NCBI RefSeq assembly: GCF_900104895.1
Contig: NZ_LT629742.1
Span: 1,488,001 to 1,552,000 of the forward strand
DNA from: Microterricola viridarii
Lineage (GTDB): Bacteria; Actinomycetota; Actinomycetes; Actinomycetales; Microbacteriaceae
Length of the DNA stretch: 64,000 nt
Direction: 5' to 3'
The notes beneath the pieces are model-generated. The model was given only the letters and a program-made list of their open reading frames with translations, was not told the origin of the DNA and made no database searches. The position numbers and the translations under genes are program-made. Shown one piece after another: positions 1 through 9,317 of this stretch; the stretch's first letter is position 1; each line of letters begins with the position of its first letter.

Positions 1-108
1 CTGGCGCGCCTGCGCGAGCTGCCCCCGCTGCTCGCCCGCCGCGACGGCGCGCCGCGGGCGATTCTGATCGACCCGGAGGGCCGGGCGCAGCGGGTGCGGA
101 TCGGGTGA
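1..108 (+). CDS. C-terminal end of an unidentified protein (5' truncated by window edge)
   Basis: An open frame runs from base 1 to a TGA at 106-108 and gives 35 residues ending in ILIDPEGRAQRVRIG. Its GC-rich third positions fit local coding sequence. The start lies outside the window and the fragment is too short to assign a family. It could be a chance open frame, but the strand and codon bias make a gene end plausible. Confidence 0.45.
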   Translation: MARLRELPPLLARRDGAPRAILIDPEGRAQRVRIG

Positions 109-113
109 CGTGC

Positions 114-148
114 AGCGGCCAGCGGCCAGCGGCCAGCGGCTAGCGGCC
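114..148. repeat. Five tandem 7-base units (AGCGGCC)
   Basis: Units at 114-120, 121-127, 128-134, 135-141 and 142-148 read AGCGGCC, with one C-to-T change in the fourth. The array lies between the end of the first gene and the convergent alanine dehydrogenase. It is a simple slippage-prone repeat with no evident function. Confidence 0.75.
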
Positions 149-168
149 GGACGCCGACGCGCGGCGGC

Positions 169-1284
169 TCAGTCCAGGATCGCGGCCAGCTCCCGCACGG
201 GCTGGCCGTGGGCGGCGGCGACGGCGGCGTTGCACAGCTCGCCGTCGTGCGCGTTGAGGCCGCGGGCCAGCGCCGGGTCGGCCTGCATCGCGGCGCGCCA
301 GCCGTGGTTGGCCACCGCGCGCACGTAGGGCAGCGTCGCATTGGTCAGGGCGTACGTCGAGGTGATCGGCACGGCGCCCGGCATGTTCGCGACGCAGTAG
401 AAGATCGAGCCGTGCACCAGGAACGTCGGGTCGGCGTGCGTCGTCGGGCGGCTGTCGGCGAAGCAGCCGCCCTGGTCGATGGCGATGTCCACGAGCACGC
501 TGCCGGGCCGCATCCGGGAGACCAGCTCATTGCTGACCAGCTTGGGAGCTTTGGCGCCGGGGATGAGCACGGACCCGATGACGAGGTCGCTGGCGATCAC
601 CGCGCGCTCCACCTCCAGGGTGCTGGAGGCGATCGTGGTGATGCGCCCGCCGTAGAGGGCATCCAGCTCGCGCAGCCGGAAGAGGTTCGTGTCGAGCACC
701 GTCACCCGGGCGCCCATACCGATCGCGAGCTGCAGGGCGCTGGTGCCGGCGACGCCGCCGCCGAGCACCGTCACGGAGGCGGCCGAGGTGCCCGGCACAC
801 CGGGCACGAGCAGGCCGGGGCCGCCGGCCGGCTTCAGCATGGCGTTGGCGCCCACGATCGGGGCGAGCCGCCCGGCCACCTCGCTCATCGGGGCGAGCAG
901 CGGCAGCGACCGGTTGGCCAGCTGTACCGTCTCGTAGGCGATGGCCGTGACCCCGTGCTCCAGCAGGGCACGCGTGAGGGCGGCCTCCGCGGCCAGGTGC
1001 AGGTAGGTGAAGAGCACGAGCCCCGGCCGGAAGAAGCCGTACTCGCTCCCGGCGGGCTCCTTCACCTTGAGCACGAGCTCGCCCGTCGCCCACGTCTCCG
1101 CCGCGTCGGCGAGGATCCTCGCCCCGGCGGCCGCGTAGTCGGCATCCGAGATGCCGGAGCCGACGCCCGCGCTGGCCTGCACGAAAACCTCGTGGCCGTT
1201 GCTCACCAGGTCGTGCACGCAGCTGGGCGTGATCGCCACCCGGAACTCGTTGTTCTTGACCTCGCGGGGGACTGAGATTCTCAT
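169..1284 (-). CDS. ald: Alanine dehydrogenase
   Basis: This is a 371-residue NAD-dependent L-alanine dehydrogenase, the usual family length. It reversibly deaminates L-alanine to pyruvate and ammonia in the cytoplasm. The N-terminal substrate domain has LKVKEP with K75 and YLHLA with H96. The Rossmann part has VLGGGVAG near 174-180, and D270 lies in DIAIDQGG. These match the catalytic positions known for the mycobacterial enzyme. The gene lies 108 bases downstream of an asparaginase on the same strand, so the pair could feed amino-acid nitrogen and carbon into central metabolism. That link is inference. Confidence 0.95.
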   Translation of the reverse strand: MRISVPREVKNNEFRVAITPSCVHDLVSNGHEVFVQASAGVGSGISDADYAAAGARILADAAETWATGELVLKVKEPAGSEYGFFRPGLVLFTYLHLAAEAALTRALLEHGVTAIAYETVQLANRSLPLLAPMSEVAGRLAPIVGANAMLKPAGGPGLLVPGVPGTSAASVTVLGGGVAGTSALQLAIGMGARVTVLDTNLFRLRELDALYGGRITTIASSTLEVERAVIASDLVIGSVLIPGAKAPKLVSNELVSRMRPGSVLVDIAIDQGGCFADSRPTTHADPTFLVHGSIFYCVANMPGAVPITSTYALTNATLPYVRAVANHGWRAAMQADPALARGLNAHDGELCNAAVAAAHGQPVRELAAILD

Positions 1285-1392
1285 GCCGCTCCTTGCGCTC
1301 GGGGACGTCGTCGTCCTGCACTCGGCAGCCTACTCGCGCAGGTGCCGCCGCCGATATGCCGGGCGAGGGGCGCCCCGGCCCGGCGGCTCGCG

Positions 1393-2394
1393 CTAGATGC
1401 TGACGCGGACCCGCCCGACGATGGCGTCGCCGCCGGAGAGCAGCAGGCCGAGCTCGGAGGTGAGCGACTCGACCGCGGCGCCGTCCACGGCCTCGGCGTC
1501 GGCGAGCAGGCGCAGCGCGACGGCGCTGGCCGCGCGCAGGCTGCCATCGAGGACCTTGAGCGTGACCGTTGTGCCGTTCGGCGCGACCATGGTCATGATG
1601 CCCTCCGCGCCGAACTTGGCGAAGACGCCCAGCCGGTCGATGGCGACGGTGTCCGGCTGGCCGGGGCCGGCGACGACCCAGCCGTTCTCGCGCACGGCCT
1701 CGGCGAGCACGCCGGCCTCACGGAAGATCGCGAACGGGGAGGCGGGAGTCGAGGTGCCGATGCGGTGGATGCCGCGGGCCAGCGCGAGCAGCGAGATCGC
1801 GTGCACGGGGGTGCCGCAGCCGTCGATGCCGGTCGCGACGGGGCGCTCGCCGGTGAAGCGCTCGATCACGTCGAGCACTCGCTTCTGCAGGGGGTGCTCC
1901 GGGTGCAGATAGCTCTCCAGCGGCCAGTCATTGGCGACGCAGGCCAGCAGCATGGCGGCGTGCTTGCCGGAGCAGGTCATCTGGATGCGCTGCTTGCCGG
2001 CGCCAGAGCGCACCGCGGCGTCGCGGGCCTCTGCGTCCTGCGGGTAGGACGGCGGGCAGCCGAGCGCGCTCTCCGGGATCCCCTCCCGAGCGAGCAGGCC
2101 GCGCACCAACTCGACGTGGCGGGCGGTGCCGGAGTGGCTGGCGGTGGCGATGGCGGCATCCTCGCCGCGCAGCGTGACGCCGCTGGTCATCGCGGCGATC
2201 GCTTGGAACGGCTTCAGCGTCGACCGGGGGAAGACCGGCGCGGACGGGTCGCCGAGGCTCCGCAGCACGCTGCCGTCTGGGGCGAGAACGACGGCCGAGC
2301 CGGCGTGCCGGGACTCCACGAAGCCGCTGCGCTCCACGACGGCGAGCTCGACGGCATCCGAGAGGCGGAAGGTCTCGGCCACGATCACCGACAT
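1393..2394 (-). CDS. L-asparaginase II family protein
   Basis: This 333-residue protein belongs to the asparaginase II (Rhizobium-type, PF06089-like) family, which hydrolyses L-asparagine to aspartate and ammonia. Signatures are RSTLKPFQ at 57-64 (an SxxK arrangement), ATASHSGT near 83-90, MTCSGKHAAML, and GIDGCGTPV. These conserved Ser, Lys and Cys positions are characteristic of this family and not of the classical E. coli type. It precedes alanine dehydrogenase on the same strand with a 108-base gap. No signal peptide is visible, so it is probably cytoplasmic. Confidence 0.9.
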   Translation of the reverse strand: MSVIVAETFRLSDAVELAVVERSGFVESRHAGSAVVLAPDGSVLRSLGDPSAPVFPRSTLKPFQAIAAMTSGVTLRGEDAAIATASHSGTARHVELVRGLLAREGIPESALGCPPSYPQDAEARDAAVRSGAGKQRIQMTCSGKHAAMLLACVANDWPLESYLHPEHPLQKRVLDVIERFTGERPVATGIDGCGTPVHAISLLALARGIHRIGTSTPASPFAIFREAGVLAEAVRENGWVVAGPGQPDTVAIDRLGVFAKFGAEGIMTMVAPNGTTVTLKVLDGSLRAASAVALRLLADAEAVDGAAVESLTSELGLLLSGGDAIVGRVRVSI

Positions 2395-2509
2395 TCCTAG
2401 GCCGCCCGCTCGGAGCAGATGCTGGTCACGGGTGCGGGGGCGGCGGAAACGTCAGTCATGATGAAGTCAGCTTATCGCGCGGCCCCGCGCGCAGAAGGAG
2501 GAGCCGGCC

Positions 2510-2980
2510 ATGGTGCACGAGCACAACTACGCCGTCCGCGTCGAGTGGCAGGGAAACCGCGGCACGGGCACGAGCGGCTACCGGGAGTACGGCCGCCAAC
2601 ATGAGGTGAGCGCGGCGGGCAAGCACCCGATCGAGGGCTCGGCCGACCGCACCTTCCACGGCGATCGGGAGCGCTGGAACCCGGAGGAGATGCTGCTGGC
2701 GGCGCTCAGCCAGTGCCACATGCTCTCCTACCTGCACGTGGCGGTGCGGCACGGCGTCGTCGTGCTCGGCTACGAGGACGATGCCGTCGGCACCATGGAG
2801 TCGGATTCCTCCGGGGCGGGCCGCTTCACCTCGGCGACGCTGCGGCCGCGGGTGCTCGTGGCGGATGCCGGGCAGATCGAGCTCGCGGGCTCGCTGCACG
2901 CCGAGGCCTCGCAGCTCTGCTTCATCGCCAACTCGGTGAACTTCCCGGTCGGGCACGAGCCCGTCACGTCCGCCGGCTGA
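2510..2980 (+). CDS. OsmC family protein (peroxide reductase-like)
   Basis: This 156-residue protein has the OsmC/Ohr fold pattern. The segment WNPEEMLLAALSQCHMLSYL carries the first conserved cysteine (C69), and SQLCFIANSVNFPV carries the second (C137). OsmC and Ohr proteins reduce organic hydroperoxides with this cysteine pair. The spacing and length suit the YhfA/OsmC-like branch better than classical Ohr. AAGGAGG lies just ahead of the ATG and supports this start. It stands alone, transcribed away from the asparaginase gene. Confidence 0.88.
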   Translation: MVHEHNYAVRVEWQGNRGTGTSGYREYGRQHEVSAAGKHPIEGSADRTFHGDRERWNPEEMLLAALSQCHMLSYLHVAVRHGVVVLGYEDDAVGTMESDSSGAGRFTSATLRPRVLVADAGQIELAGSLHAEASQLCFIANSVNFPVGHEPVTSAG

Positions 2981-3031
2981 CGTCCCGCTGCCTGGGCCCG
3001 TCGAAACCCCCGGGCGGAGCCGGGGCTCCCG

Positions 3032-4051
3032 CTACTTCGTGCTGAACTCGGCCGGCAGCGGCGCGAGCGGCCAGCGCGGAACGCCGCAGCCGTGGCCGCC
3101 GACGAGGTTCGTGCAGGCGCCGAAGATGGCCGGGAACGGCACGGTCTGCGGGTCGCCGAACCACTTCGAGTAGAGCAGCCAGAAGTTCAGGTTGCCGTGC
3201 GTCGAGCAGCCGTCGCCCTCGCCGGCCAGGTCGCTGGTCGCGGCGCGGTTCGGCTGGTACGGCGTGTAGTTGTAGAGGTTCGCGGTGGCCTGGTTGCGGA
3301 TGTCGACGGCGGAGGAGCCGCAGCCGGCATCCGGGTGGTAGCCCACCTCGACGGTGCCGACCTTGTACTGGCGCTCCGGCTGCTCGGTGTACTGGCGCAT
3401 CTGCCAGGCCGCGTTGAAGACCTGGTTGAAGAAGCCGAAGTACTCGGTGTCGCAGTCGGCCGTGTCCGGGCAGCCGTAGCCCATCGCCCGCGTGTAGCCG
3501 TGCTCGCTCGGCCGGGTGAGCAGCGACTGCTCCTTCTGCAGCAGCACCAGCAGGGCGCGCGGGCTGATTCCGCAGGCCACGGCCACCTTGGCGATGATCC
3601 GGCTGGCCGGCTCGGAGCGGGCGCCGGTGTAGGCGGCACAATGCTGGCCGCCCTCGGCCTTCTGCGAGGTGGTGGTCTGGGTGAAGTCGGCCAGGCAGGA
3701 GACGCCGTCCTTGGCCACGCAGTCCTGCTGCTCGAGGAAGAGCTGGATCTCGGCCTCGCTCATCGCCCGGCTGTCGTAGAAGTTTGCGTCGCTGATGATG
3801 AAGCCGGGGTCGAACTCGCCGTACACGGTCGGCACGAAGTCCCCGTCGGCGGATGCCGAGGCGGGCGCGATTCCGGCGCCGAGTGCGGCGGCGACGGCCG
3901 GCCCGGCCGGCTGGGCCTGCACGGCCTGCGCCGTGATGGTTCCCGTCCCGGCCAGCAGGAGCGCCGAGAGGAGGGCGATCAGCAGGGCGCCGGCTCGCGG
4001 CATCCGTCGGCGCTGGTCGGGGCGGTGGCTCTGGTGTCGGCGAGAAATCAT
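3032..4051 (-). CDS. Secreted protein with a lytic-transglycosylase-like domain
   Basis: This is a 339-residue exported protein. A basic N-terminus is followed by a hydrophobic segment (ALLIALLSALLLAGTG) and an Ala-rich cleavage region, which indicates a signal peptide. The mature part has several cysteines and the stretch ISPRALLVLLQKEQSLL followed by GYGCPDT. An invariant-looking Glu in QKEQS resembles lysozyme/SLT-type catalytic contexts, and similar domains occur in actinobacterial cell-wall proteins. A wall-hydrolase role is inference. The start is uncertain: a GTG at 4075 in the same frame would add eight residues, and neither has a convincing ribosome site. Confidence 0.75.
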   Translation of the reverse strand: MISRRHQSHRPDQRRRMPRAGALLIALLSALLLAGTGTITAQAVQAQPAGPAVAAALGAGIAPASASADGDFVPTVYGEFDPGFIISDANFYDSRAMSEAEIQLFLEQQDCVAKDGVSCLADFTQTTTSQKAEGGQHCAAYTGARSEPASRIIAKVAVACGISPRALLVLLQKEQSLLTRPSEHGYTRAMGYGCPDTADCDTEYFGFFNQVFNAAWQMRQYTEQPERQYKVGTVEVGYHPDAGCGSSAVDIRNQATANLYNYTPYQPNRAATSDLAGEGDGCSTHGNLNFWLLYSKWFGDPQTVPFPAIFGACTNLVGGHGCGVPRWPLAPLPAEFSTK

Positions 4052-4109
4052 CAGGCTCGACCCTAGCCGCTGCACCTCGGAAAAGGCTGCCGACAGGCGC
4101 GGGGCGCGC

Positions 4110-4895
4110 TTACAGGCGCTCCTTGGGGAACACCTTGTCGGCGAGCTTGTGCAGCGTGCCCGACGGCGGGGCTTCGTTGTAGGTGCCGGCGAGCTCCTGC
4201 CCGGTGAGCGCGTGGATGGCCGCCATGATCTCGTCGGTGGCTTGCCGACGCGCCTTGCCGGACGTCGCGGCGCCGTAGTGGGAGAGGTCGAGCGGCTCGC
4301 CGAACTTCACCGTCACCTTGCGCACGCGGGGCACCTTCGAGCCGACCGGCTGGATCTCCTGGGTGCCGATCAAGCCGACAGGAACGACGGTGGCGCCGGT
4401 GGTCAGCGCCAGCCAGGCGATGCCGGTGCGGCCGCGGTAGAGGCGGCCATCGATGGAGCGGGTGCCCTCCGGGTAGAGGGCGAAGGCGTTGCCGCCGTCG
4501 AGGATGCGCTTGCCCTGGTCGAGTGCGTTCTGAGCGGCCTGGCCTGCGCCGCGCTCGACGCCGACGGCACCGATCGCGGTGAAGAAGGAGCGCGACACCC
4601 AGCCCTTGAAGCCGGTGCCGGTGAAGTAGTGCGACTTGGCCAGGAACTGCACGGGGCGCGGCGCCGAGACCGGGATCACGATGCTGTCGATGAAGGAGAG
4701 GTGGTTGCTGGCGAGGATCACCGGGCCGGTCTTCGGCACGTTCTCGCGGCCCGTGATGGTCGGGCGGAAGACGGTCTTGGCGATCACGGAGATGAGCGTG
4801 CGGCCGAGATAGTAGACCGCCCCCGGCGACTTCGTCGGGGCCTCGACACCCTCGTCGTCGATGGGTTCTGCGGGGGTGTTGGCTGCTTCGGTCAC
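4110..4895 (-). CDS. plsC: 1-acyl-sn-glycerol-3-phosphate acyltransferase (PlsC family)
   Basis: This 261-residue membrane-associated acyltransferase transfers an acyl chain to lysophosphatidate in phospholipid synthesis. Block I is NHLSFID at 64-70 (the HX4D catalytic pair), and block III is PEGTRS near 142-147. I chose the GTG at 4895 over an in-frame start at 4934. A TATAAA-like element on this strand (4914-4919) lies between them, so the longer start would fall upstream of the likely transcript. The C-terminal tail is basic. It diverges from dxr across about 100 bases. Confidence 0.88.
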   Translation of the reverse strand: MTEAANTPAEPIDDEGVEAPTKSPGAVYYLGRTLISVIAKTVFRPTITGRENVPKTGPVILASNHLSFIDSIVIPVSAPRPVQFLAKSHYFTGTGFKGWVSRSFFTAIGAVGVERGAGQAAQNALDQGKRILDGGNAFALYPEGTRSIDGRLYRGRTGIAWLALTTGATVVPVGLIGTQEIQPVGSKVPRVRKVTVKFGEPLDLSHYGAATSGKARRQATDEIMAAIHALTGQELAGTYNEAPPSGTLHKLADKVFPKERL

Positions 4896-4913
4896 CTGAC
4901 GACAGTACGCGTA

Positions 4914-4919
4914 TTTATA
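4914..4919 (-). promoter_or_regulatory. Candidate -10 element for plsC
   Basis: Read on the minus strand the bases are TATAAA, in an AT-rich patch that stands out in this GC-rich sequence. It lies about 18 bases upstream of the GTG at 4895, which would leave a short leader. No clear -35 box was identified. Confidence 0.45.
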
Positions 4920-4993
4920 TGCCGCTGTCGGCATTCACATTGGATGATTCCCACAGTCGTGCCCAGAACGCGCCCGCGCCGTAGGCTGAGGGA

Positions 4994-6079
4994 GTGCGCA
5001 AGGTGATCATTCTCGGTTCGACAGGTTCCATTGGAACGCAGGCACTCGACGTGATTCGGGCCAACCCCGACCGCTTCGAGGTAGTGGGGCTGGCCGCGGG
5101 CCGCAACGCCGAGCTGATGGCGGCGCAGGCGGAGGAGTTCTTCGTCGACGACACGGCGCTCGGCGCAGAGGATGCCGAGGCGCTCGTGCGCGGCGTGGAG
5201 GCGGATGTCGTGCTGAACGGCATCACCGGCTCCGTGGGCCTCGGGCCGACGCTGGCAGCGCTGGAGACCGGGCGCACGCTGGCGCTGGCCAACAAGGAGT
5301 CGCTGATCGTCGGCGGCCAGCTGGTGACGGGCCTCGCCGCGCCCGGCCAGATCGTGCCGGTCGACTCTGAGCACTCCGCGATCGCCCAGGCGCTGCGCTC
5401 CGGCGCGGCATCCGAGGTGCGCCGGCTCGTCGTCACGGCATCCGGCGGCCCCTTCCGCGGCCGCAGTGCCGAGTCGCTGGCCGGCGTCACGCCCGCCGAG
5501 GCGCTCGCCCACCCCACGTGGGACATGGGCCGCGTCGTCACGACGAACTCGGCGACCCTTGTCAACAAGGGGCTCGAGGTGATCGAGGCACACCTGCTCT
5601 TCGACGTGCCGTACGACCGCATCGACGTCGTCGTGCACCCGCAGTCGATCGTCCACTCCATGGTGGAGTTCGTCGATGGCTCCACGATCGCCCAAGCCTC
5701 CCCGCCGGACATGAAGCTGCCGATCTCGCTCGGGCTGGACTGGCCGAACCGGGTCGGCGGCGTCGGCGCGCCGCTGGACTGGACCACGGCGCAGAGCTGG
5801 ACCTTCGAGCCGCTGGACGACACGGTGTTCCCCGCCGTCGCGCTGGCCAAGCAGGTGGGCCGGGCCGGCTCGAGCTACCCGGCCGTCTTCAATGCCGCCA
5901 ACGAGCAGGCCGTGCATGCCTTCCACGCCGGCGCGATCGGGTTCACCGACATCGTCGGCACGGTGCGCCGGGTCGTCGACATGCACGAGGCCGATGGCAC
6001 GCTCACCCGCGAGTCGCTGGCCGAAGCTGAGCGCTGGGCGCGGGCGAGTGCAGACAAGCTGATCGCCGGTCTGCGCTGA
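4994..6079 (+). CDS. dxr: 1-deoxy-D-xylulose 5-phosphate reductoisomerase
   Basis: This 361-residue enzyme makes 2-C-methyl-D-erythritol 4-phosphate from DXP with NADPH, the committed step of the MEP isoprenoid pathway. The N-terminus has the nucleotide-binding [22 protein letters not shown] and [11 protein letters not shown] are the family's substrate and metal signatures, and [12 protein letters not shown] follows. The GTG start has GAGGGA just upstream. It is slightly shorter than the E. coli enzyme, mostly in the C-terminal helical domain. An rseP-type protease follows on the same strand, but a minus-strand gene sits between them. Confidence 0.95.
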   Translation: MRKVIILGSTGSIGTQALDVIRANPDRFEVVGLAAGRNAELMAAQAEEFFVDDTALGAEDAEALVRGVEADVVLNGITGSVGLGPTLAALETGRTLALANKESLIVGGQLVTGLAAPGQIVPVDSEHSAIAQALRSGAASEVRRLVVTASGGPFRGRSAESLAGVTPAEALAHPTWDMGRVVTTNSATLVNKGLEVIEAHLLFDVPYDRIDVVVHPQSIVHSMVEFVDGSTIAQASPPDMKLPISLGLDWPNRVGGVGAPLDWTTAQSWTFEPLDDTVFPAVALAKQVGRAGSSYPAVFNAANEQAVHAFHAGAIGFTDIVGTVRRVVDMHEADGTLTRESLAEAERWARASADKLIAGLR

Positions 6080-6108
6080 CGACTGCTCTGGACACCGCTC
6101 TGAATGCT

Positions 6109-6144
6109 GCGCCGACCACAGCGCCGACCACAGCGCCGACCACA
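6109..6144. repeat. Three tandem 12-base units (GCGCCGACCACA)
   Basis: Units at 6109-6120, 6121-6132 and 6133-6144 are identical. They sit between the 3' ends of dxr and the convergent epimerase gene. Confidence 0.85.
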
Positions 6145-6176
6145 GCGCTGTCCGGCGACCGCGCCGGCCGCCGGAC

Positions 6177-7091
6177 TCAGCGGTAGGCGTCGGCCGTCGT
6201 CGTCAGGGCCTCCAGCCAGCCCGTCGCGCTCACCCCGAGCAGGCGTTCCGTCTGGGCGGAGTCGATGACGAACGGCATCCGGAACTGATAGCTGGACGCC
6301 TCGATCTCGCGCATCAGCGGGCTCACCGCGGCGAGGGCGCGCAGCACCCACTGCGGGTACCCGGCGACGCGGCCATGCCCGCCGTAGTGTTCGTTCAGCT
6401 GCTCCATGATCACGGTGCGGGCGCGGGGCTGGCCGCTCGGGACATGCCAGACGCGGCCCCACGCGCCCTCGTAGTCTGCGGCGGCGATCAGCGTCGACAC
6501 GATGTCGGGCAGGTAGCTCCAGCTGTGCGGCAGCGCCGGGTCGCCGACGACCCTGGCCGTCTTCGATTTCTCCGCAGCGTGGAAGAAGCTCTCGCCCAGG
6601 TGGGCGGTGCCGGTCGCGCCCGGCCCGAAGTAATCGCTGGCCCGCACCTCGACGGCCCGAATGTCGCCGCGCTCGTGGGCGGCGAGGGCGGCGTGCCAGC
6701 CGGCCAGCCGCACGCGGCCCTTCGTCTCGGTGCTGAGCTCCGGTGAATCCTCCGTCATCGGCCCCTCCGGCGGGCCGTAGCCGTAGAGGTTGCTCATGAT
6801 CACGAGGCCGGCGCCGCTTCTCGTGGCCGCGTCGATCGCCGCAGCGAAGACGGGCGGCCAGTCCGTCGGCCACCGCGTGTACGGCGGGTTCGTGCAGAGG
6901 AAGATCGTGGCCGCGCCGCTCGCCGCGGCGGCGAACGCGTCGGCATCCGTCGCATCGAGGGCGAGCGCTCGGGCGCCGTCCACCGCGGTGCCGTGGCGGG
7001 AGGCGATGACCACGTCGTCGCCGTGAGCCGCGAGGCGGCGTGCAACCCCGCCTCCGATGAGCCCTGCTCCGACGACGAGCTGACGCGACAT
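6177..7091 (-). CDS. NAD-dependent epimerase/dehydratase family (atypical SDR) protein
   Basis: This 304-residue protein begins MSRQLVVGAGLIGGGVARRLA, an N-terminal glycine-rich NAD(P)-binding motif. NLYGYGPPEGP and VRASDYFGPG follow, which match extended/atypical SDR sugar-nucleotide epimerase relatives. The usual YxxxK is not evident, so catalysis may differ from classical epimerases. The substrate cannot be named. The ATG at 7091 is chosen because the protein family starts at the Rossmann strand. The gene lies on the opposite strand between dxr and the site-2 protease, where many actinobacteria have no gene. Confidence 0.8.
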   Translation of the reverse strand: MSRQLVVGAGLIGGGVARRLAAHGDDVVIASRHGTAVDGARALALDATDADAFAAAASGAATIFLCTNPPYTRWPTDWPPVFAAAIDAATRSGAGLVIMSNLYGYGPPEGPMTEDSPELSTETKGRVRLAGWHAALAAHERGDIRAVEVRASDYFGPGATGTAHLGESFFHAAEKSKTARVVGDPALPHSWSYLPDIVSTLIAAADYEGAWGRVWHVPSGQPRARTVIMEQLNEHYGGHGRVAGYPQWVLRALAAVSPLMREIEASSYQFRMPFVIDSAQTERLLGVSATGWLEALTTTADAYR

Positions 7092-7269
7092 GGTGACCCC
7101 ATCCCTGCCGCTTCGGGGCGGCAGGGACATCAAAGCACAGCGGGCCGCGCGGCACACCTGCCGGCGCCGGGAAATGCGCGGGGACGCCGGCCGCGATGGG
7201 CGCCCCGGTGCAGACCCCGTTCAGCTCGACCTCAGCGGGCTCGCAGCGAGGGAGGGCTACGCTGTCGAC

Positions 7270-8601
7270 GTGGATTCCGTGCTTCTCTTCGTTCTGGGTG
7301 TCGTCATTCTGGCGGTCGGCCTCGCTGTCTCGATCGCGTTGCACGAGATCGGGCACCTCGTCCCGGCCAAGCTCTTCGGTGTGAAGGTCACCCAGTACAT
7401 GATCGGCTTCGGCCCGACGCTCTGGTCGCGCCGCAAGGGCGAGACCGAGTACGGCGTCAAGGCGATTCCGTTCGGCGGCTACATCTCGATGATCGGCATG
7501 TTCCCGCCGGCCAAGGACGGCACGGCGGCTCGCAGCGCCAACACCGGCTTCCTCAGCAGCATGGCCAGCGACGCGCGCACCGCCAGCGCCGAGACGATCG
7601 GCGAGGGCGAGGAGCACCGGGCCTTCTACCTGCTGCCGGTGTGGAAGCGCATCATCGTCATGTTCGGCGGGCCGTTCATGAACCTGCTCATCGCCGTCGT
7701 GCTGTTCGCGATTCTGCTGATGGGCTTCGGCGCGGCCCAGGCCAGCACCACGATCGGCAGCGTCTCCGCCTGCGTGCAGACGGCCGGCTCCACCAGCCAG
7801 GAGTGCGGACCGAACGACCCGGCCGCGCCGGGCGCCGCGGCCGGCATCCTGCCCGGCGACCGCCTGGTCAGCATCGACGGCACCGCGGTGACCGACTGGC
7901 AGCAGTCCACCGAGACGATCCGTGCCTCAGCCGGGACCGCGCTCGTCGTCGTCGTCGAGCGCGACGGGGCCGAGAAGACGCTCACCCTCACCCCGCTGCT
8001 CACCGAGCGCCCCGTGTTCGACGAGGCGGGCCAGCCGGTGACGGATGCCGCGGGCAAGGCCGTCACGACCGAGGTCGGTTTCGCCGGCATCGGCCCGGCC
8101 AGCGAACTCGTCCCGCAGCCGGCGACGGCCGTGCTGCCCGCCGTCGGCGACAACATCAGTGGCGTCGCCCACATCATCCTGAACCTGCCGCAGCGCATGG
8201 TCGACGTCGCCCAGGCCGCCTTCGGCCCGGAGGAGCGCGACCCGAATGGCCCGATCAGCGTCGTCGGCGTCGGCCGCGTCGCCGGAGAGATCGCCGCCCT
8301 CGACACCCTCACCGTCGAGAGCAAGGTGGCCAGCCTGATCGGCCTGCTCGCCTCGCTGAACATCGCCCTGTTCGTGTTCAACCTGGTGCCCCTGATGCCG
8401 CTGGACGGCGGGCACATCGCCGGCGCGCTCTGGGAGGGGATCCGGCGCGCGTTCGCCAAGCTGTTCCGCCGCCCCGACCCGGGCCCCGTCGACACCGCGC
8501 GGCTGATGCCGCTCACCATGGCCGTCGTGATCATCTTCGGCGGAATGAGCGCGCTGCTCGTCTACGCCGACATCGTGAAACCGATCAACCTCTTCGGCTA
8601 G
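7270..8601 (+). CDS. rseP: RseP/Rip1-type site-2 intramembrane zinc metalloprotease
   Basis: This 443-residue multi-pass membrane protease cleaves membrane-bound anti-sigma factors and similar substrates. The zinc motif HEIGH is at 25-29 in the first membrane helix, and the second metal-ligand motif LMPLDGGH lies near the C-terminus. Between them is a PDZ domain (AAGILPGDRLVSIDGTAV). I chose the GTG at 7270 with GGGAGGG upstream. In-frame upstream codons up to 7090 would add non-conserved residues ahead of the first helix. It is one gene away from dxr, as expected for actinobacteria. After it comes a long repeat block instead of ispG. Confidence 0.92.
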   Translation: MDSVLLFVLGVVILAVGLAVSIALHEIGHLVPAKLFGVKVTQYMIGFGPTLWSRRKGETEYGVKAIPFGGYISMIGMFPPAKDGTAARSANTGFLSSMASDARTASAETIGEGEEHRAFYLLPVWKRIIVMFGGPFMNLLIAVVLFAILLMGFGAAQASTTIGSVSACVQTAGSTSQECGPNDPAAPGAAAGILPGDRLVSIDGTAVTDWQQSTETIRASAGTALVVVVERDGAEKTLTLTPLLTERPVFDEAGQPVTDAAGKAVTTEVGFAGIGPASELVPQPATAVLPAVGDNISGVAHIILNLPQRMVDVAQAAFGPEERDPNGPISVVGVGRVAGEIAALDTLTVESKVASLIGLLASLNIALFVFNLVPLMPLDGGHIAGALWEGIRRAFAKLFRRPDPGPVDTARLMPLTMAVVIIFGGMSALLVYADIVKPINLFG

Positions 8602-8611
8602 CGGACCAGCT

Positions 8612-8766
8612 CCCTCTCCCGTCGGCGCGAGGGAGCGCCCGGCCCTCTCCCGTTGGCTCGAGGGAGCGGCCGGCCCTCTCCCGTTGGCTCGAGGGAGCGC
8701 CCGGCCCTCTCCCGTTGGCTCGAGGGAGCGTCAGGACCTCTCCCGTTGGCTCGAGGGAGCGCCAGC
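8612..8766. repeat. Five tandem 31-base repeats
   Basis: Units start at 8612, 8643, 8674, 8705 and 8736. The core of each is CTCCCGTTGGCTCGAGGGAG, with short arms CTCCC/GGGAG. The first unit has GTCGGCGC where the others have GTTGGCTC. The last unit runs into the first composite palindrome element. There are no unique spacers, so it is not a CRISPR array. Confidence 0.9.
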
Positions 8767-8816
8767 GACCGAAGCCAACTCCGCCGGTCACGAGGCGTCC
8801 GCCGTGGCATCCGATC

Positions 8817-8886
8817 GGGAGGCAAACGGCGGATCGGGAGGCCGAAGCCGGCCTGAAACTGCCTCCCGATCGTCCTTCGGCCTCCC
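8817..8886. repeat. 70-base double palindrome, copy A
   Basis: GGGAGGC at 8817-8823 and 8836-8842 is followed by GCCTCCC at 8861-8867 and 8880-8886, with spacers of 12, 18 and 12 bases. The inner arms extend to GATCGGGAGGC/GCCTCCCGATC. A 35-base hairpin at 8745-8779 precedes it. Confidence 0.92.
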
Positions 8887-9049
8887 AAACGGGCGCGGCC
8901 GGGCGCGGCCGGGACACAGCCACGGGCGCGGGCACGAGCGCACCCGGCGGGCGCGGATGCCGCGCGAACGCCTTTCCCGTTGGCTCGAGGGAGCGCCAGC
9001 GACCGAAGCCAACCCGCCCGTCACGAGGCGTCCGCCGCGGCATCCGTTT

Positions 9050-9119
9050 GGGAGGCAAACGGCGGATCGGGAGGCCGAAGCCGGCCTGAAGTTGCCTCCC
9101 GATCGTCCGTCGGCCTCCC
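9050..9119. repeat. 70-base double palindrome, copy B
   Basis: The heptamers lie at 9050-9056, 9069-9075, 9094-9100 and 9113-9119, in the same 12/18/12 geometry. The outer arms extend outward to GTTTGGGAGGC/GCCTCCCAAAC. A 35-base hairpin at 8979-9013 precedes it. Confidence 0.92.
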
Positions 9120-9317
9120 AAACCGGCGCGGCCGGGCGCGGCCACGGGCACGGTCGCGGGCACGGGCGCACCCGGCGGGCGCGGCCGGCGGGCGCATCCG
9201 GCGGGCGCACCCGGCGGGCGCGGCTGCCGCGCGAGAGCCTTCCCCGTTGGCTCGAGGGAGCGCCAGCGACCGAAGCCAACTCCGCCGGTCACGAGGTGTC
9301 CGCCGCGGCATCCGTTT

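Noticed and set aside
208-1275. Long plus-strand frame antisense to ald
   Set aside because: It is Arg/Gly/His-rich with no domain; the minus strand encodes a complete alanine dehydrogenase with all catalytic residues.
8612-8766. Regular 31-base repeats resembling a CRISPR array
   Set aside because: The units are directly adjacent with no unique spacers, and no cas genes occur in the window.
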